From positions 1 to 64,000 of IMG/VR virus record IMGVR_UViG_3300020182_000008: a DNA stretch of 64,000 nt, one strand, 5' to 3'. This DNA comes from a virus. Positions 31,792-40,637 of the stretch are shown piece after piece. The notes under the pieces were generated by a model, which saw only the letters and a program-made list of their open reading frames with translations, had not been told where the DNA came from and ran no database searches. The translations under genes and the position numbers were made by a program. Positions within the stretch are counted from its first letter, which is position 1. Each line of letters starts with the position of its first letter.

Positions 31792-32694
31792 ATGAAAACA
31801 TTAGTTACAGGAGGTTATGGAATGGTAGGTTCCGCAATGGAATCACAAATTAAATTATCACGAGAAACTTGTGATTTAACAAACCCAAAACAAACAGAAG
31901 CATTATTTAGAACAATTAGACCAGAAGGTGTAATTCATTGCGCGGGTAAAGTTGGAGGTATAGGTGGTAACTCAAATTATAAAGGTGAATACTTTTATGA
32001 TAACTTAATGATTAATACTAATGTAATTGAATCATCCAGAAGAGCAGGTGTAAAACGATTAGTAGCCTTTCTATCTACTTGTGTATTCCCAGATAATGTT
32101 TCATATCCCCTTACAGTAGACCAAGTCCATCAAGGTGAACCACACTCTTCAAATTATCCTTATGCATATGCTAAACGAATGGCAGATGTTCAGATTAGAG
32201 CATACCGTGAACAATATGGTTTAAATTATACATCAATTATTCCATCTAACATTTATGGTCCTAATGATAACTTTTCATTAGAACATGGACACGTAATGCC
32301 TATGTTAATTCATAAATTATATCTGGCTAAGAAAAATAAAACAGACTTTACTGTATGGGGTAGTGGGAAACCATTAAGAGAGTTCATATATTCCAAGGAT
32401 ATAGCTAAAATAGCAGAATGGGCTTTAGAAAACTATGAAGGAACCGAACCACTTATTGTAAGTGGAGATGATGAAGTATCAATTAAAGATTTAGTAGGTT
32501 TATTAGTTGATGAATTCAAATTCAAAGGTAAAGTTGTATTTGATGAAACAAAACCAGATGGGCAATTTAGAAAACCCTCAGATAATTCTAAAATAAAAGA
32601 ATTACTACCTGATTTTGAGTATACTCCATTTGAAGTAGGAATAAAAGAAACAGTTAATTGGTTTAAAGAAAATTACGAGAATGCAAGAAAATAA
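31792..32694 (+). CDS. fcl: GDP-L-fucose synthase
   Basis: This 300-residue short-chain dehydrogenase starts MKTLVTGGYGMVGSAM, has AGKVGGIGGN, LSTCVFPDNVSYP and the YAYAKRMAD (YxxxK) catalytic motif, then SIIPSNIYGPNDNF, LREFIYSKDIA. It epimerises and reduces GDP-4-keto-6-deoxymannose to GDP-L-fucose with NADPH. The adjacent gmd makes its substrate. The two genes overlap by 14 bases. Confidence 0.9.
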   Translation: MKTLVTGGYGMVGSAMESQIKLSRETCDLTNPKQTEALFRTIRPEGVIHCAGKVGGIGGNSNYKGEYFYDNLMINTNVIESSRRAGVKRLVAFLSTCVFPDNVSYPLTVDQVHQGEPHSSNYPYAYAKRMADVQIRAYREQYGLNYTSIIPSNIYGPNDNFSLEHGHVMPMLIHKLYLAKKNKTDFTVWGSGKPLREFIYSKDIAKIAEWALENYEGTEPLIVSGDDEVSIKDLVGLLVDEFKFKGKVVFDETKPDGQFRKPSDNSKIKELLPDFEYTPFEVGIKETVNWFKENYENARK

Positions 32695-33658
32695 GGTTGC
32701 TTTAATTACTGGTATAAATGGTCAAGACGGATCGTACTTAGCCGAATTTTTATTAGAAAAAGGATATGAAGTATGGGGTACTGTAAAACGTAACTCCGTA
32801 GCTGAAAACCAAACATCACGTTTAGATGAAATTTATCCCCAATTATTAGGTAAATTACAATACGCTGATTTAACTGATTTAGCATCTTTAATTTCAGTTA
32901 TACAACAATGTCAACCCGACGAAATTTACAATTTAGCAGCACAAAGTCACGTTCGAATTTCATTTGACCAACCCATCTACACAGCACAAGCTACTGGCGT
33001 AGGTACGCTTAATTTACTAGAGGCAATTCGTTTAACTAAACCGGATGCTAAAATGTATCAAGCATCAAGTAGCGAAATGTTTGGTAATAGTATAGATGCA
33101 GATGGTTTCCAAAGAGAAACCACCCCATTATCTCCAGTATCACCTTATGGATGTGCTAAAGTATATTCATACAATATTTGTAACAACTATAAGAATTCTT
33201 ATGGTATGTTTATATCAAATGGAATCTTATTTAATCACGAATCACCAAGACGTGGAACTAACTTTGTAACAAATAAAGTAGTTAAAAATGCAGTGATGAT
33301 TAAAAAAGGCTTAAAAGATAGTTTAGCATTAGGTAATTTAAGTGCTACTCGTGATTGGGGCCATGCTAAAGATTATGTCAAAGCAATGTGGTTAATCCTC
33401 CAACAAGACAAACCAGATAATTTTGTATGTTCTACAGGTGTATCCCACTCAGTAGAAGATTTAGTTGCTTATACATTTGGTAAATTAGATTTAGATTGGA
33501 AACAGTATGTTACACAAGACCCTAAATTTTTACGTCCTGAAGAATTAGAAGATTTAAAGGGCGATTCTACCAAATTAAGAAAACTAGGTTGGAAACCTGA
33601 CTACACATTCGAGACAATGATTGATGAAATGATTGAATACTGGATGGAAATTCTATGA
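32681..33658 (+). CDS. gmd: GDP-mannose 4,6-dehydratase
   Basis: This 325-residue enzyme starts VALITGINGQDGSYLAEFLL, then WGTVKRNSVAENQTSRL, NLAAQSHVRISFDQP, YQASSSEMFG, PLSPVSPYGCAKVYSY and ILFNHESPRRGTNFVT, all typical of Gmd. It turns GDP-mannose into GDP-4-keto-6-deoxymannose using bound NADP. Its product can go to Fcl (fucose) or to the ColD-like enzyme at 34896 (3,6-dideoxy sugar). Confidence 0.93.
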   Translation: MQENKVALITGINGQDGSYLAEFLLEKGYEVWGTVKRNSVAENQTSRLDEIYPQLLGKLQYADLTDLASLISVIQQCQPDEIYNLAAQSHVRISFDQPIYTAQATGVGTLNLLEAIRLTKPDAKMYQASSSEMFGNSIDADGFQRETTPLSPVSPYGCAKVYSYNICNNYKNSYGMFISNGILFNHESPRRGTNFVTNKVVKNAVMIKKGLKDSLALGNLSATRDWGHAKDYVKAMWLILQQDKPDNFVCSTGVSHSVEDLVAYTFGKLDLDWKQYVTQDPKFLRPEELEDLKGDSTKLRKLGWKPDYTFETMIDEMIEYWMEIL

Positions 33659-34473
33659 AATTAAAAATCAAACATTTTGATGCTAAAGTATTTGAATCCA
33701 AGATGCAACATCTTAGGGATATCGACTTTACATTATTTGTAGATGACATCCCTCAGTCTCAAGATGATTTAACTGATTTAAATGTTTTAGTGTTACAAGA
33801 ACCAAATGAATATTTTGGTTTACACGATTGGGCAATCCAAAATCAAAACCTATTTTCCCTTATTTTAACTTGGGATGATAAGGTTTTAAATAATTGTGAT
33901 AATGCCCGTTTTTTACCCTTTGGACATACTTGGTTTACACCTCATATTTGGAATAAATCTTATGAGAAAAAACATCAAGTATCTCATTTAGCAGGTAAAT
34001 TACAGAAAACATATGGACATAGTTTACGTCACGAATTATTAGCTAGACAAAATGAGATAAAAATAGATAAAGTATTTCATCACACTTATGGTGATAGAAA
34101 TAATATTGATGACGCCCGTATAGGTAAAGTAGATGTATTTTCTAAAAGTCAATATGGCGTAGCAATTGAAAACACCCAACATAGAGGATATTTTACAGAA
34201 AAAATATTAGATTTATTTTTATTAAAAACTATTCCAATATATTGGGGTTGTTCTAATATTAAAGATTTTTTTAATCCACAAGGTATTATCTATATAACAA
34301 GTATAGATGAAGCCATCTATAAACTAAATAATATTTTAGATGCTGATTACTATAATAAAGTTTTACCTGCTATAGAGGAGAATCATAAAAAAGCATTAAA
34401 ATATGTTGATTATGAACAAAATATAGTTGATTATATAACTAAAGTATTTACTGAAAATGGAATACTTATTTAA
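33655..34473 (+). CDS. Fucosyltransferase-like, GT10 family
   Basis: This 272-residue protein has, at about residues 165-210, YGVAIENTQHRGYFTEKILD, then TIPIYWGCSNIKDFF and IIYITSIDEA. This is the conserved donor-binding block of GT10 alpha-1,3/4-fucosyltransferases (FxxxxENS...YxTEKxxxA...PVxWG). It overlaps gmd by 4 bases, so GDP-fucose synthesis and use are coupled. The acceptor glycan is unknown. Confidence 0.78.
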   Translation: MKLKIKHFDAKVFESKMQHLRDIDFTLFVDDIPQSQDDLTDLNVLVLQEPNEYFGLHDWAIQNQNLFSLILTWDDKVLNNCDNARFLPFGHTWFTPHIWNKSYEKKHQVSHLAGKLQKTYGHSLRHELLARQNEIKIDKVFHHTYGDRNNIDDARIGKVDVFSKSQYGVAIENTQHRGYFTEKILDLFLLKTIPIYWGCSNIKDFFNPQGIIYITSIDEAIYKLNNILDADYYNKVLPAIEENHKKALKYVDYEQNIVDYITKVFTENGILI

Positions 34474-34927
34474 AAAATATAAAGCAGATTGTACTGTATT
34501 TTTTGAAACAGGTACCCATATAGGAAATGCCATACAATCAGCTTATGACTTAGGTTTTAAACGTATAGTATCTATAGAGATACAAGAACGTTTTTATGAC
34601 TATTGTATGCAACGTTTTCAACCATTAGATGCTTGGGAACAAATAAAATTATTTTTAGGTAGATCTGAAGATAATATTGAAAAATTAGTACAAGAATGGG
34701 TTAATGGTAGAGGAATGTTTTGGTTAGATGCACATGAAACTAATAGCCCGTATAAATTAGAAATAGAGGCAATAATGAAACATGAACGTAATGATCATGT
34801 TATAATAATAGACGATATAGACAAGTATGGAATAGATACAAATTGGATTAAAGATACCTTGTCTAAGCACAATCCTTTATATACATTTAACACATATGAG
34901 AAAAAAAGTTTGGTATGCTCCCTATAA
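34457..34927 (+). CDS. Class I methyltransferase-like protein
   Basis: This 156-residue protein has VFFETGTHIGNAIQSA, IVSIEIQERFYDYCMQRF, FWLDAHETNSPYKLE and HVIIIDDIDKYG. It parallels the longer protein at 14491 (IETGT ... DAH). It fits FkbM/MT_24-like SAM methyltransferases in a short form. It overlaps the fucosyltransferase by 17 bases and the aminotransferase-fold gene by 32 bases. The substrate is unknown. Confidence 0.6.
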   Translation: MEYLFKKYKADCTVFFETGTHIGNAIQSAYDLGFKRIVSIEIQERFYDYCMQRFQPLDAWEQIKLFLGRSEDNIEKLVQEWVNGRGMFWLDAHETNSPYKLEIEAIMKHERNDHVIIIDDIDKYGIDTNWIKDTLSKHNPLYTFNTYEKKSLVCSL

Positions 34928-36050
34928 GTTTGAATCTTATGGTGAGGAAGAAATTAAAGCAGTAGAAAAAGCTCTCCGTGATGGATGGCTAGCTGGGTTT
35001 GGACCTTATACTGTAGAGTTTGAAGAGAAAATTGCTAAAGAATTTGGTAAAAAATATGGTGTGTTTGTCAATTCAGGTTCATCAGCATGTTTATTAGCAT
35101 TAGCATCCTTAGATTTAGAAAAAGGCAGTGAGGTGATCACACCTGCACTTACATTTTCTACTACATTAGCTCCTATTTTACAATTAGGATATAAACCTAA
35201 ATTTGTAGATAGTGAATCTAGAACGTATGTACCTAGTGTATCTACAATTATTCATTCAATTAGTAGCTATACTAAAGCAATTATGATGCCTAATTTAATA
35301 GGTAATGTTTTAGATTGGGGAGCTTTACGTAGTGAATTAAAACGTATTGGCCGAGAAGATATTTATGTAATTGAAGATTCAGCTGATACTATCACGCATA
35401 CTCCTTCAACAGACGTATCAACAACTAGTTTTTACGCTTCACACGTTATTACAGCAGGTGGAATGGGTGGTATGGTAATGTTTAATGATGAAAAGCATAT
35501 GAAACGTGCCTTGATGTATCGTGATTGGGGACGTATTGGAGATAATAGTGAAAATATGGATGAGCGTTTTGCACATGAAGTAGATGGTATTCCTTATGAC
35601 TATAAATTTTTATATGGTGTTTTAGGATATAATATGAAATGTGCTGAAGCAAATGCGGCATTTGGTTTAGTACAATTAGAAAAATTCCAATCATATAAAG
35701 AAATAAGACGTAAAAATATAGAACGTTATTTGGAACGTTTATCTATTATTAAAGAAATAGTTTTACCTGATGATAAATTTAAACCAAATTGGTTAGCTAT
35801 TCCATTACAAACAGAACGTAGATTAGAATTACTCACATTCTTAGAAAAACATAATATCCAAACTCGAGTTACATTCGCTGGTAATGTTACTAGACACCCA
35901 GCATATAGAGAGTATTTACAACCCTTTAAAGTAGCAGATGAGGTAATGAAAAACGGGTTTTTACTTGGTGCTCATCATGGAATGGACACTTATGATGTAG
36001 ATTATGTTTGTGATAAAATAGAAGAATTTTTTGGGTACGATTATGAATAA
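34896..36050 (+). CDS. DegT-fold GDP-4-keto-6-deoxymannose 3-dehydratase-like (ColD/RfbH type)
   Basis: This 384-residue protein has the DegT/DnrJ/EryC1 fold: WLAGFGPYTVEFEEKIA, VNSGSSACLLAL, EVITPALTFSTTLAPIL, VIEDSADT. The position of the PLP-binding lysine holds SFYASHVITAGGMGG, with H183 in place of Lys. That His is the mark of the 3-dehydratases ColD (GDP-sugars) and E1/RfbH (CDP-sugars), which remove the 3-OH. The four Fe-S cysteines of E1 are not seen, so ColD is the closer model. Gmd, encoded just upstream, makes the ColD substrate. A 3,6-dideoxyhexose is predicted. Confidence 0.78.
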   Translation: MRKKVWYAPYKFESYGEEEIKAVEKALRDGWLAGFGPYTVEFEEKIAKEFGKKYGVFVNSGSSACLLALASLDLEKGSEVITPALTFSTTLAPILQLGYKPKFVDSESRTYVPSVSTIIHSISSYTKAIMMPNLIGNVLDWGALRSELKRIGREDIYVIEDSADTITHTPSTDVSTTSFYASHVITAGGMGGMVMFNDEKHMKRALMYRDWGRIGDNSENMDERFAHEVDGIPYDYKFLYGVLGYNMKCAEANAAFGLVQLEKFQSYKEIRRKNIERYLERLSIIKEIVLPDDKFKPNWLAIPLQTERRLELLTFLEKHNIQTRVTFAGNVTRHPAYREYLQPFKVADEVMKNGFLLGAHHGMDTYDVDYVCDKIEEFFGYDYE

Positions 36051-36768
36051 AAAACTTACCTCAAAAAATAAGTACACAAAAATGCAAAAAAAATACTATG
36101 AAGAAGCGGCTGCAACAGGTGATGGTGTAACCGTGGATAATGTAGTAGGCTCTTTTAATCAACATAATAATTGGTGGGATTACAATCTTTTGTTTACTAG
36201 GTTAGGTAATACTGATTATTCTAGCTTTAAAGTATTAGATTTTGCTTGTGGCCCCGGCCGTAACTTAGTTAAATACCGAGATAAATTTGGTCAAATTGAT
36301 GGTGTAGACATTAGTAAAAATAACATAAAAAATGCTAAAGCATATCTTAAGAAAGAAGGAATAACTAATTCTGAATTATTTGTATGTAATGGTGTAGATT
36401 TAGATGTTATTAAAGATGAAAGTTATGACCTAATAATTAGCACCGTTGCCCTACAACACATCAGTGTTTGGGATATTAGAATGAATTATTTTAAAGAATT
36501 TCATAGAATTCTAAATCCTGGTGGTGTAATTTGCATTCAAATGGGGTTTGGCTCACCATCTCCTTCCACAGTATTTTATCATGAAAACTATTATGATGCT
36601 CCTGGTACTAATAGAGCATTTGATACTAGTATTGAACATCCAAACCAATTAAAAAAAGATTTACATAATGCTGGTTTTCCTTGGTTTAATTATTTAATTG
36701 GTCCTACAGGACCAGGTGATGTACACCCCTATTGGATTTATTTTAACGCACAAAAATCAAAACAATGA
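36043..36768 (+). CDS. SAM-dependent methyltransferase (type 11)
   Basis: This 241-residue protein has VLDFACGPGRNLVKY (SAM motif I), IDGVDISKNNIKNAKAYL, YDLIISTVALQHIS and LNPGGVICIQMG. It starts best at ATG 36043, overlapping the previous stop by 8 bases; an in-frame TTG at 36031 is possible. It probably methylates a deoxysugar made in this locus. Substrate not determinable. Confidence 0.75.
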   Translation: MNKKLTSKNKYTKMQKKYYEEAAATGDGVTVDNVVGSFNQHNNWWDYNLLFTRLGNTDYSSFKVLDFACGPGRNLVKYRDKFGQIDGVDISKNNIKNAKAYLKKEGITNSELFVCNGVDLDVIKDESYDLIISTVALQHISVWDIRMNYFKEFHRILNPGGVICIQMGFGSPSPSTVFYHENYYDAPGTNRAFDTSIEHPNQLKKDLHNAGFPWFNYLIGPTGPGDVHPYWIYFNAQKSKQ

Positions 36769-37751
36769 TAAAAACAGTTTATATAACAGGTTGCTTTGGT
36801 TTTATAGGAAGTTATGTAACTAGAGCATGTTTAGATAAAGGTTGGCATGTTTATGGTGTTGATAAAATGACATATGCTTACTTTGAAGATGCGTATGATG
36901 AATTCCTAGAACACCCACGTTTTTCATTTGAACGAAGCGATATAAACGATTTAGACTTTTTATATGAGTGTGATTATATAATTAATACTGCCGCTGAAAC
37001 ACACGTTGGGAATTCTATAGTTAAAAGCGAAGATTTTTTACATTCTAATGTAAATGGAGTTCATAATTTACTTGAATTAATTAGAAATTATAGAGCAGAA
37101 GGTAAAGCTAAACCTATACTATTACATTTTTCTACTGATGAGGTTTATGGTGATATAACAGAAGGTGAACACATTGAAACAGACTTACTAAAACCATCTA
37201 ATCCATACTCAGCTACTAAGGCGGCTGCTGACCAATTAATTACAGCTTGGGGTAGAACTTATGATTTACCTTATGTAATTATAAGACCAACTAACAATTA
37301 TGGTATTGGTCAATATGTAGAAAAATTAATACCAAAGGCTACTAAATATCTTTCATTAGGTAAAAGAATACCATTACATAATGATGGAACACCTATTCGA
37401 AATTGGTTACATGCTAATGATACAGCTGAAGCAGTAATTACAATCATTGAAGCAGGTGTTAAAAATGAGATATATAACATTTGTGGTGGTTACGAGCAAA
37501 GTAACTTGGATACAGTAAGTAAAATCATTACATTATATCATCCTAAAGACGATAAATTAGAGGAAGATTTCCCATATTATAGTCAAGGGATAGAACAACA
37601 TTTAGATTTATCTTACTCTAGACAAGGTCAAGACGTAAGATATGCTTTAAATGATGATAAACTAAGAGCATTAGGGTGGGAACCTAAAGCAGTATTTGAT
37701 AAAGAATTACCTGATATAGTAGATTACTATAAGAAAAACTTTATATGGTAG
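36765..37751 (+). CDS. NDP-glucose 4,6-dehydratase (RmlB-like)
   Basis: This 328-residue extended SDR enzyme has YITGCFGFIGSYVTRA, the NTAAETHVGNSI block, HFSTDEVYGDI with the TDE triad region, NPYSATKAAADQL (YxxxK) and RPTNNYGIGQYVEKLIPK. This is the RmlB/RfbB pattern; it should make a 4-keto-6-deoxyglucose nucleotide from dTDP- or another NDP-glucose. It is preceded by a methyltransferase and followed by the thiamine enzyme pair. Confidence 0.82.
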   Translation: MIKTVYITGCFGFIGSYVTRACLDKGWHVYGVDKMTYAYFEDAYDEFLEHPRFSFERSDINDLDFLYECDYIINTAAETHVGNSIVKSEDFLHSNVNGVHNLLELIRNYRAEGKAKPILLHFSTDEVYGDITEGEHIETDLLKPSNPYSATKAAADQLITAWGRTYDLPYVIIRPTNNYGIGQYVEKLIPKATKYLSLGKRIPLHNDGTPIRNWLHANDTAEAVITIIEAGVKNEIYNICGGYEQSNLDTVSKIITLYHPKDDKLEEDFPYYSQGIEQHLDLSYSRQGQDVRYALNDDKLRALGWEPKAVFDKELPDIVDYYKKNFIW

Positions 37752-38374
37752 ATAAAAAAACTCTAATAGAGTTTGAAGATAGAATAGGAAATCTATTTAA
37801 TCAAGCTAAAATAACTTCCCCTATACATCTTTATAGTGGAAATGAAGATAAAATAATTGAAATATTTAAGGATATTGATGTAGAAAATGACTGGGTATGT
37901 TGTACTTGGAGAAACCATTATCAAGGTTTATTAAAGGGTATACCCTCTAATGTAATGGAAGCTAATATTATGGATGGTAAATCTATGGTAGCCAACCTTC
38001 CAGAATATAAATTTATTTGTAGCTCAATTGTAGGTGGTATCCCATCTATAGCTGCGGGTATTGCATTATCAATTAAACTTCAAAACAAATCGAACCATGT
38101 TTGGTGTTGGGTTGGCGATATGAGTGCTGAAACTGGAATATTTCATGAAGCCTACAAATATAGTTTAAATCATGATTTACCAATTACTTTTATAATAGAA
38201 GACAACCGAAAATCAGTTTGCACACCTACACCAGATATATGGGGTAGAACCCAACCTTACTACCTTGAATCAGAGTACAAAGGTGGTATTTTAAAGCAAA
38301 AGAATTTAATTTACTACCAATATAGTAATGAAAAATATCCTCATGCTGGAGCAGGGGTAAGGGTTCAATTTTAG
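37745..38374 (+). CDS. Thiamine-diphosphate enzyme, E1-alpha/transketolase N-like subunit
   Basis: This 209-residue protein has VVGGIPS-like SSIVGGIPSIAAGIALSIKL, then WCWVGDMSAETGIFHEAYKY and ITFIIEDNRKS: the GD-x(24-27)-N thiamine diphosphate motif in its usual place. The fold matches the PP domain of E1-alpha/transketolase proteins but is shorter. The partner Pyr domain is the next gene. In some sugar pathways (avilamycin AviB1/B2) such pairs add a two-carbon branch. That role here is inference. Confidence 0.72.
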   Translation: MVDKKTLIEFEDRIGNLFNQAKITSPIHLYSGNEDKIIEIFKDIDVENDWVCCTWRNHYQGLLKGIPSNVMEANIMDGKSMVANLPEYKFICSSIVGGIPSIAAGIALSIKLQNKSNHVWCWVGDMSAETGIFHEAYKYSLNHDLPITFIIEDNRKSVCTPTPDIWGRTQPYYLESEYKGGILKQKNLIYYQYSNEKYPHAGAGVRVQF

Positions 38375-38378
38375 TTAT

Positions 38379-38915
38379 ATGAAATACTTAGACGAAATAA
38401 AAAAGGCAATGAGCCTATTAGCAGAACATCCTAAAACTTATTTTATAGGGCAAGCTGTAGAATATGAAGGAACTGGGTTATATGATAGTTTAAAACATAT
38501 TCCCAGTAATAAACGTTTAGAATTACCTGTAGCAGAACACTTACAAAGTGGTCTAGCTAACGGGATGGCAATTGATGGAATGATTCCTGTATCTACATTT
38601 CCTAGATGGAACTTTTTATTAATGGGTACTGATCAAATTGTAAATCATTTAGATAAATTTTCTTCAATGTCTAATGGTAAATTAACTCCTAAAGTTATAA
38701 TTAGAGTAGCTGTTGGTAGTGAATCACCTATTGATCCTCAATGTCAACATAAAGGTAATTTTACAGAAGCATTTAAAAGTTTAACCCAAAATCTTGATAT
38801 CATTCAATTAGATGAGCCTGAGGATATTATACCTGCTTATGAAAAAGCCTTAAATAGAGAAGATGGTAAAAGCACTATATTAGTAGAATTTGCAGATTAT
38901 TGTAGAACAAAATGA
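38379..38915 (+). CDS. Thiamine-diphosphate enzyme, E1-beta/transketolase Pyr-like subunit
   Basis: This 178-residue protein has LELPVAEHLQSGLANGMAIDG, with the Glu that activates thiamine diphosphate, then FPRWNFLLMGTDQIVNHLDKF and PKVIIRVAVGS. It matches the Pyr domain of E1-beta/transketolase. It lacks the C-terminal third domain of E1-beta. It lies 4 bases after its partner and overlaps the next gene by 4 bases. No lipoyl E2 was seen, so the pair would act alone as a carboligase or decarboxylase. Confidence 0.72.
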   Translation: MKYLDEIKKAMSLLAEHPKTYFIGQAVEYEGTGLYDSLKHIPSNKRLELPVAEHLQSGLANGMAIDGMIPVSTFPRWNFLLMGTDQIVNHLDKFSSMSNGKLTPKVIIRVAVGSESPIDPQCQHKGNFTEAFKSLTQNLDIIQLDEPEDIIPAYEKALNREDGKSTILVEFADYCRTK

Positions 38916-39733
38916 AAATATTAATCACAGGTGGTAATGGTTTTATAGGAAGAAACCTAATTAAAGCTTTAAAACAAAAACACGAGGTATTTTCTCCGTC
39001 AAGTCAAGAATTAGATTTAACTAATTCATATGATGTGGAAAAATATTTACGTAATAAGTATTTTGATTGGGTTATTCATTGTGCTATAATTGGAGGTAAA
39101 AGAACTAGCAAAGATGGGGCTGATGTAGTTTATAACAATCTAAAGATGTTCTTTAACTTAATGAATAATAAAGACCGATTTGGAAAGCTTATTAATTTTG
39201 CTTCTGGGGCTGAATTTGATAGAATGACTGCTATTAATTCTCAAACTAATCATTTATCAAGTAGTTATCCAACTGATCCTTATGGGATGTCTAAAAATAT
39301 AATTAGTAGAATACTTCAAGATTGTTTACATTGTTATAATTTTAGAGTATATGGTGTATTTGGTATAGATGAAGATGATACTCGATTTATTAAATCGAAT
39401 ATTAAAAGGTATAAAAATAAAGAAGATTTACAAATACATCAAGAAAAAGCATTTGATTTCTTTTATATTGATGATTTAGTATCTGTAGTAAAATATTATT
39501 TAGACCATCCTACTTATCCATTAGATGATGATATGGATTTAGTTTATCAACAAAAACATAAACTAACTGATATAGGAAATATTATTAACCAGCTTGGTAC
39601 ACATAGAGTAATTGTTGAAGCATTTGATGGACGTGAAGCACCTTCGTATATTGGAAGTAATTTAGGGATACCTTTAGATATCAAATTAATAGGTTTAGAA
39701 GAAGGAATAAAACGCGTTTATAATGCATTATAA
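38912..39733 (+). CDS. NAD(P)-dependent epimerase/reductase (extended SDR)
   Basis: This 273-residue protein starts MKILITGGNGFIGRNLI, has ELDLTNSYDVEKYL, VIHCAIIGGKRTS, NFASGAEFDR and DPYGMSKNII (YxxxK). The start and the DLTN region recall Fcl/RmlD-type reductases. It may reduce or epimerise a keto-sugar from this cluster, such as the dideoxy product of the ColD-like enzyme (a ColC-like role). Specificity is not determinable. Confidence 0.72.
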   Translation: MKILITGGNGFIGRNLIKALKQKHEVFSPSSQELDLTNSYDVEKYLRNKYFDWVIHCAIIGGKRTSKDGADVVYNNLKMFFNLMNNKDRFGKLINFASGAEFDRMTAINSQTNHLSSSYPTDPYGMSKNIISRILQDCLHCYNFRVYGVFGIDEDDTRFIKSNIKRYKNKEDLQIHQEKAFDFFYIDDLVSVVKYYLDHPTYPLDDDMDLVYQQKHKLTDIGNIINQLGTHRVIVEAFDGREAPSYIGSNLGIPLDIKLIGLEEGIKRVYNAL

Positions 39734-40637
39734 AATAACATATCATTGTATGCCGTGGGAGCTAGATTATGCTCTCTTAACTTTTACTCAATTAAAAAAG
39801 TCAAGTTATTATTTAAGTGGAGAGGATACTATTGAAATAAATCCTGTTTTAAATTTATCTTCTTATTTAGTTGATTGGGATAAAAGTAAATTACCTAAAC
39901 AATTACTTATAGATAGATTTATGCAATACCTTAAGTTATTAAAAAATTATAAGGTAAATGCCACAATATATGAAGGTAATGAATTATATGGCCATTTAGA
40001 TCACCAACGTGAAGCTGTATCTAAGGAAGTAGACTTTTATATTAATATTTGTCCTGACATGTATTTTAGTGAGCAGTTACTTGCTTTAATGATACAAAGC
40101 TCTAAACAAATAAAAAATAAATATTTTGTTATCACCCCAGAAATATCTAAATTATGGGATGCTACATGGGATGAAATAACAAACTCAGATTGGTCTCATG
40201 TTGATTATAATAACTGGAATCAAGTAGATACATTTGATATTAGAGCTAAAATGAAAACCAAGGGATCTGGTATTACCTTAGACCCTACTATGAGACCAAA
40301 ATGGGCAGGTTGGTTTGATTTATATAATAAAGCAATGTATGAAGAATTATGCCCTATACAAGACGATTGGAAAGGATATGGTCCACATGATTGGTATTCA
40401 TTAATGGTAACTGAATTTTGTAAAGGTAGAGGTATAAATTTCCAACAATATGTTATGCGGGGTCAAACTATATTTGAATACCCAGTAGGACCATTACGTG
40501 ATGGAGGTTATACTAAAATGTATAAAAGTTTACTCCATATAAATGATGTTCCAAATCAAAGAGAAATATTTGAGGCAAATATGAAAATGTATATTGATAA
40601 AGGACTTAAAACATTACAAGAAAAAGGCATATTATGA
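39723..40637 (+). CDS. Putative glycosyltransferase or glycan-locus protein
   Basis: This 304-residue protein (MHYKITYHCMPWELDYALLTF ... TLDPTMRPKWAGWFDLYNKAM ... YGPHDWYSLMVTEFCKGRGINF) has a GT-A-like layout with NICPDMYFSEQL and no clean DxD; ICPD may serve. I recall such proteins from marine phages in similar loci. It overlaps both neighbours by a few bases, so it belongs to the glycan operon. Function uncertain. Confidence 0.5.
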   Translation: MHYKITYHCMPWELDYALLTFTQLKKSSYYLSGEDTIEINPVLNLSSYLVDWDKSKLPKQLLIDRFMQYLKLLKNYKVNATIYEGNELYGHLDHQREAVSKEVDFYINICPDMYFSEQLLALMIQSSKQIKNKYFVITPEISKLWDATWDEITNSDWSHVDYNNWNQVDTFDIRAKMKTKGSGITLDPTMRPKWAGWFDLYNKAMYEELCPIQDDWKGYGPHDWYSLMVTEFCKGRGINFQQYVMRGQTIFEYPVGPLRDGGYTKMYKSLLHINDVPNQREIFEANMKMYIDKGLKTLQEKGIL

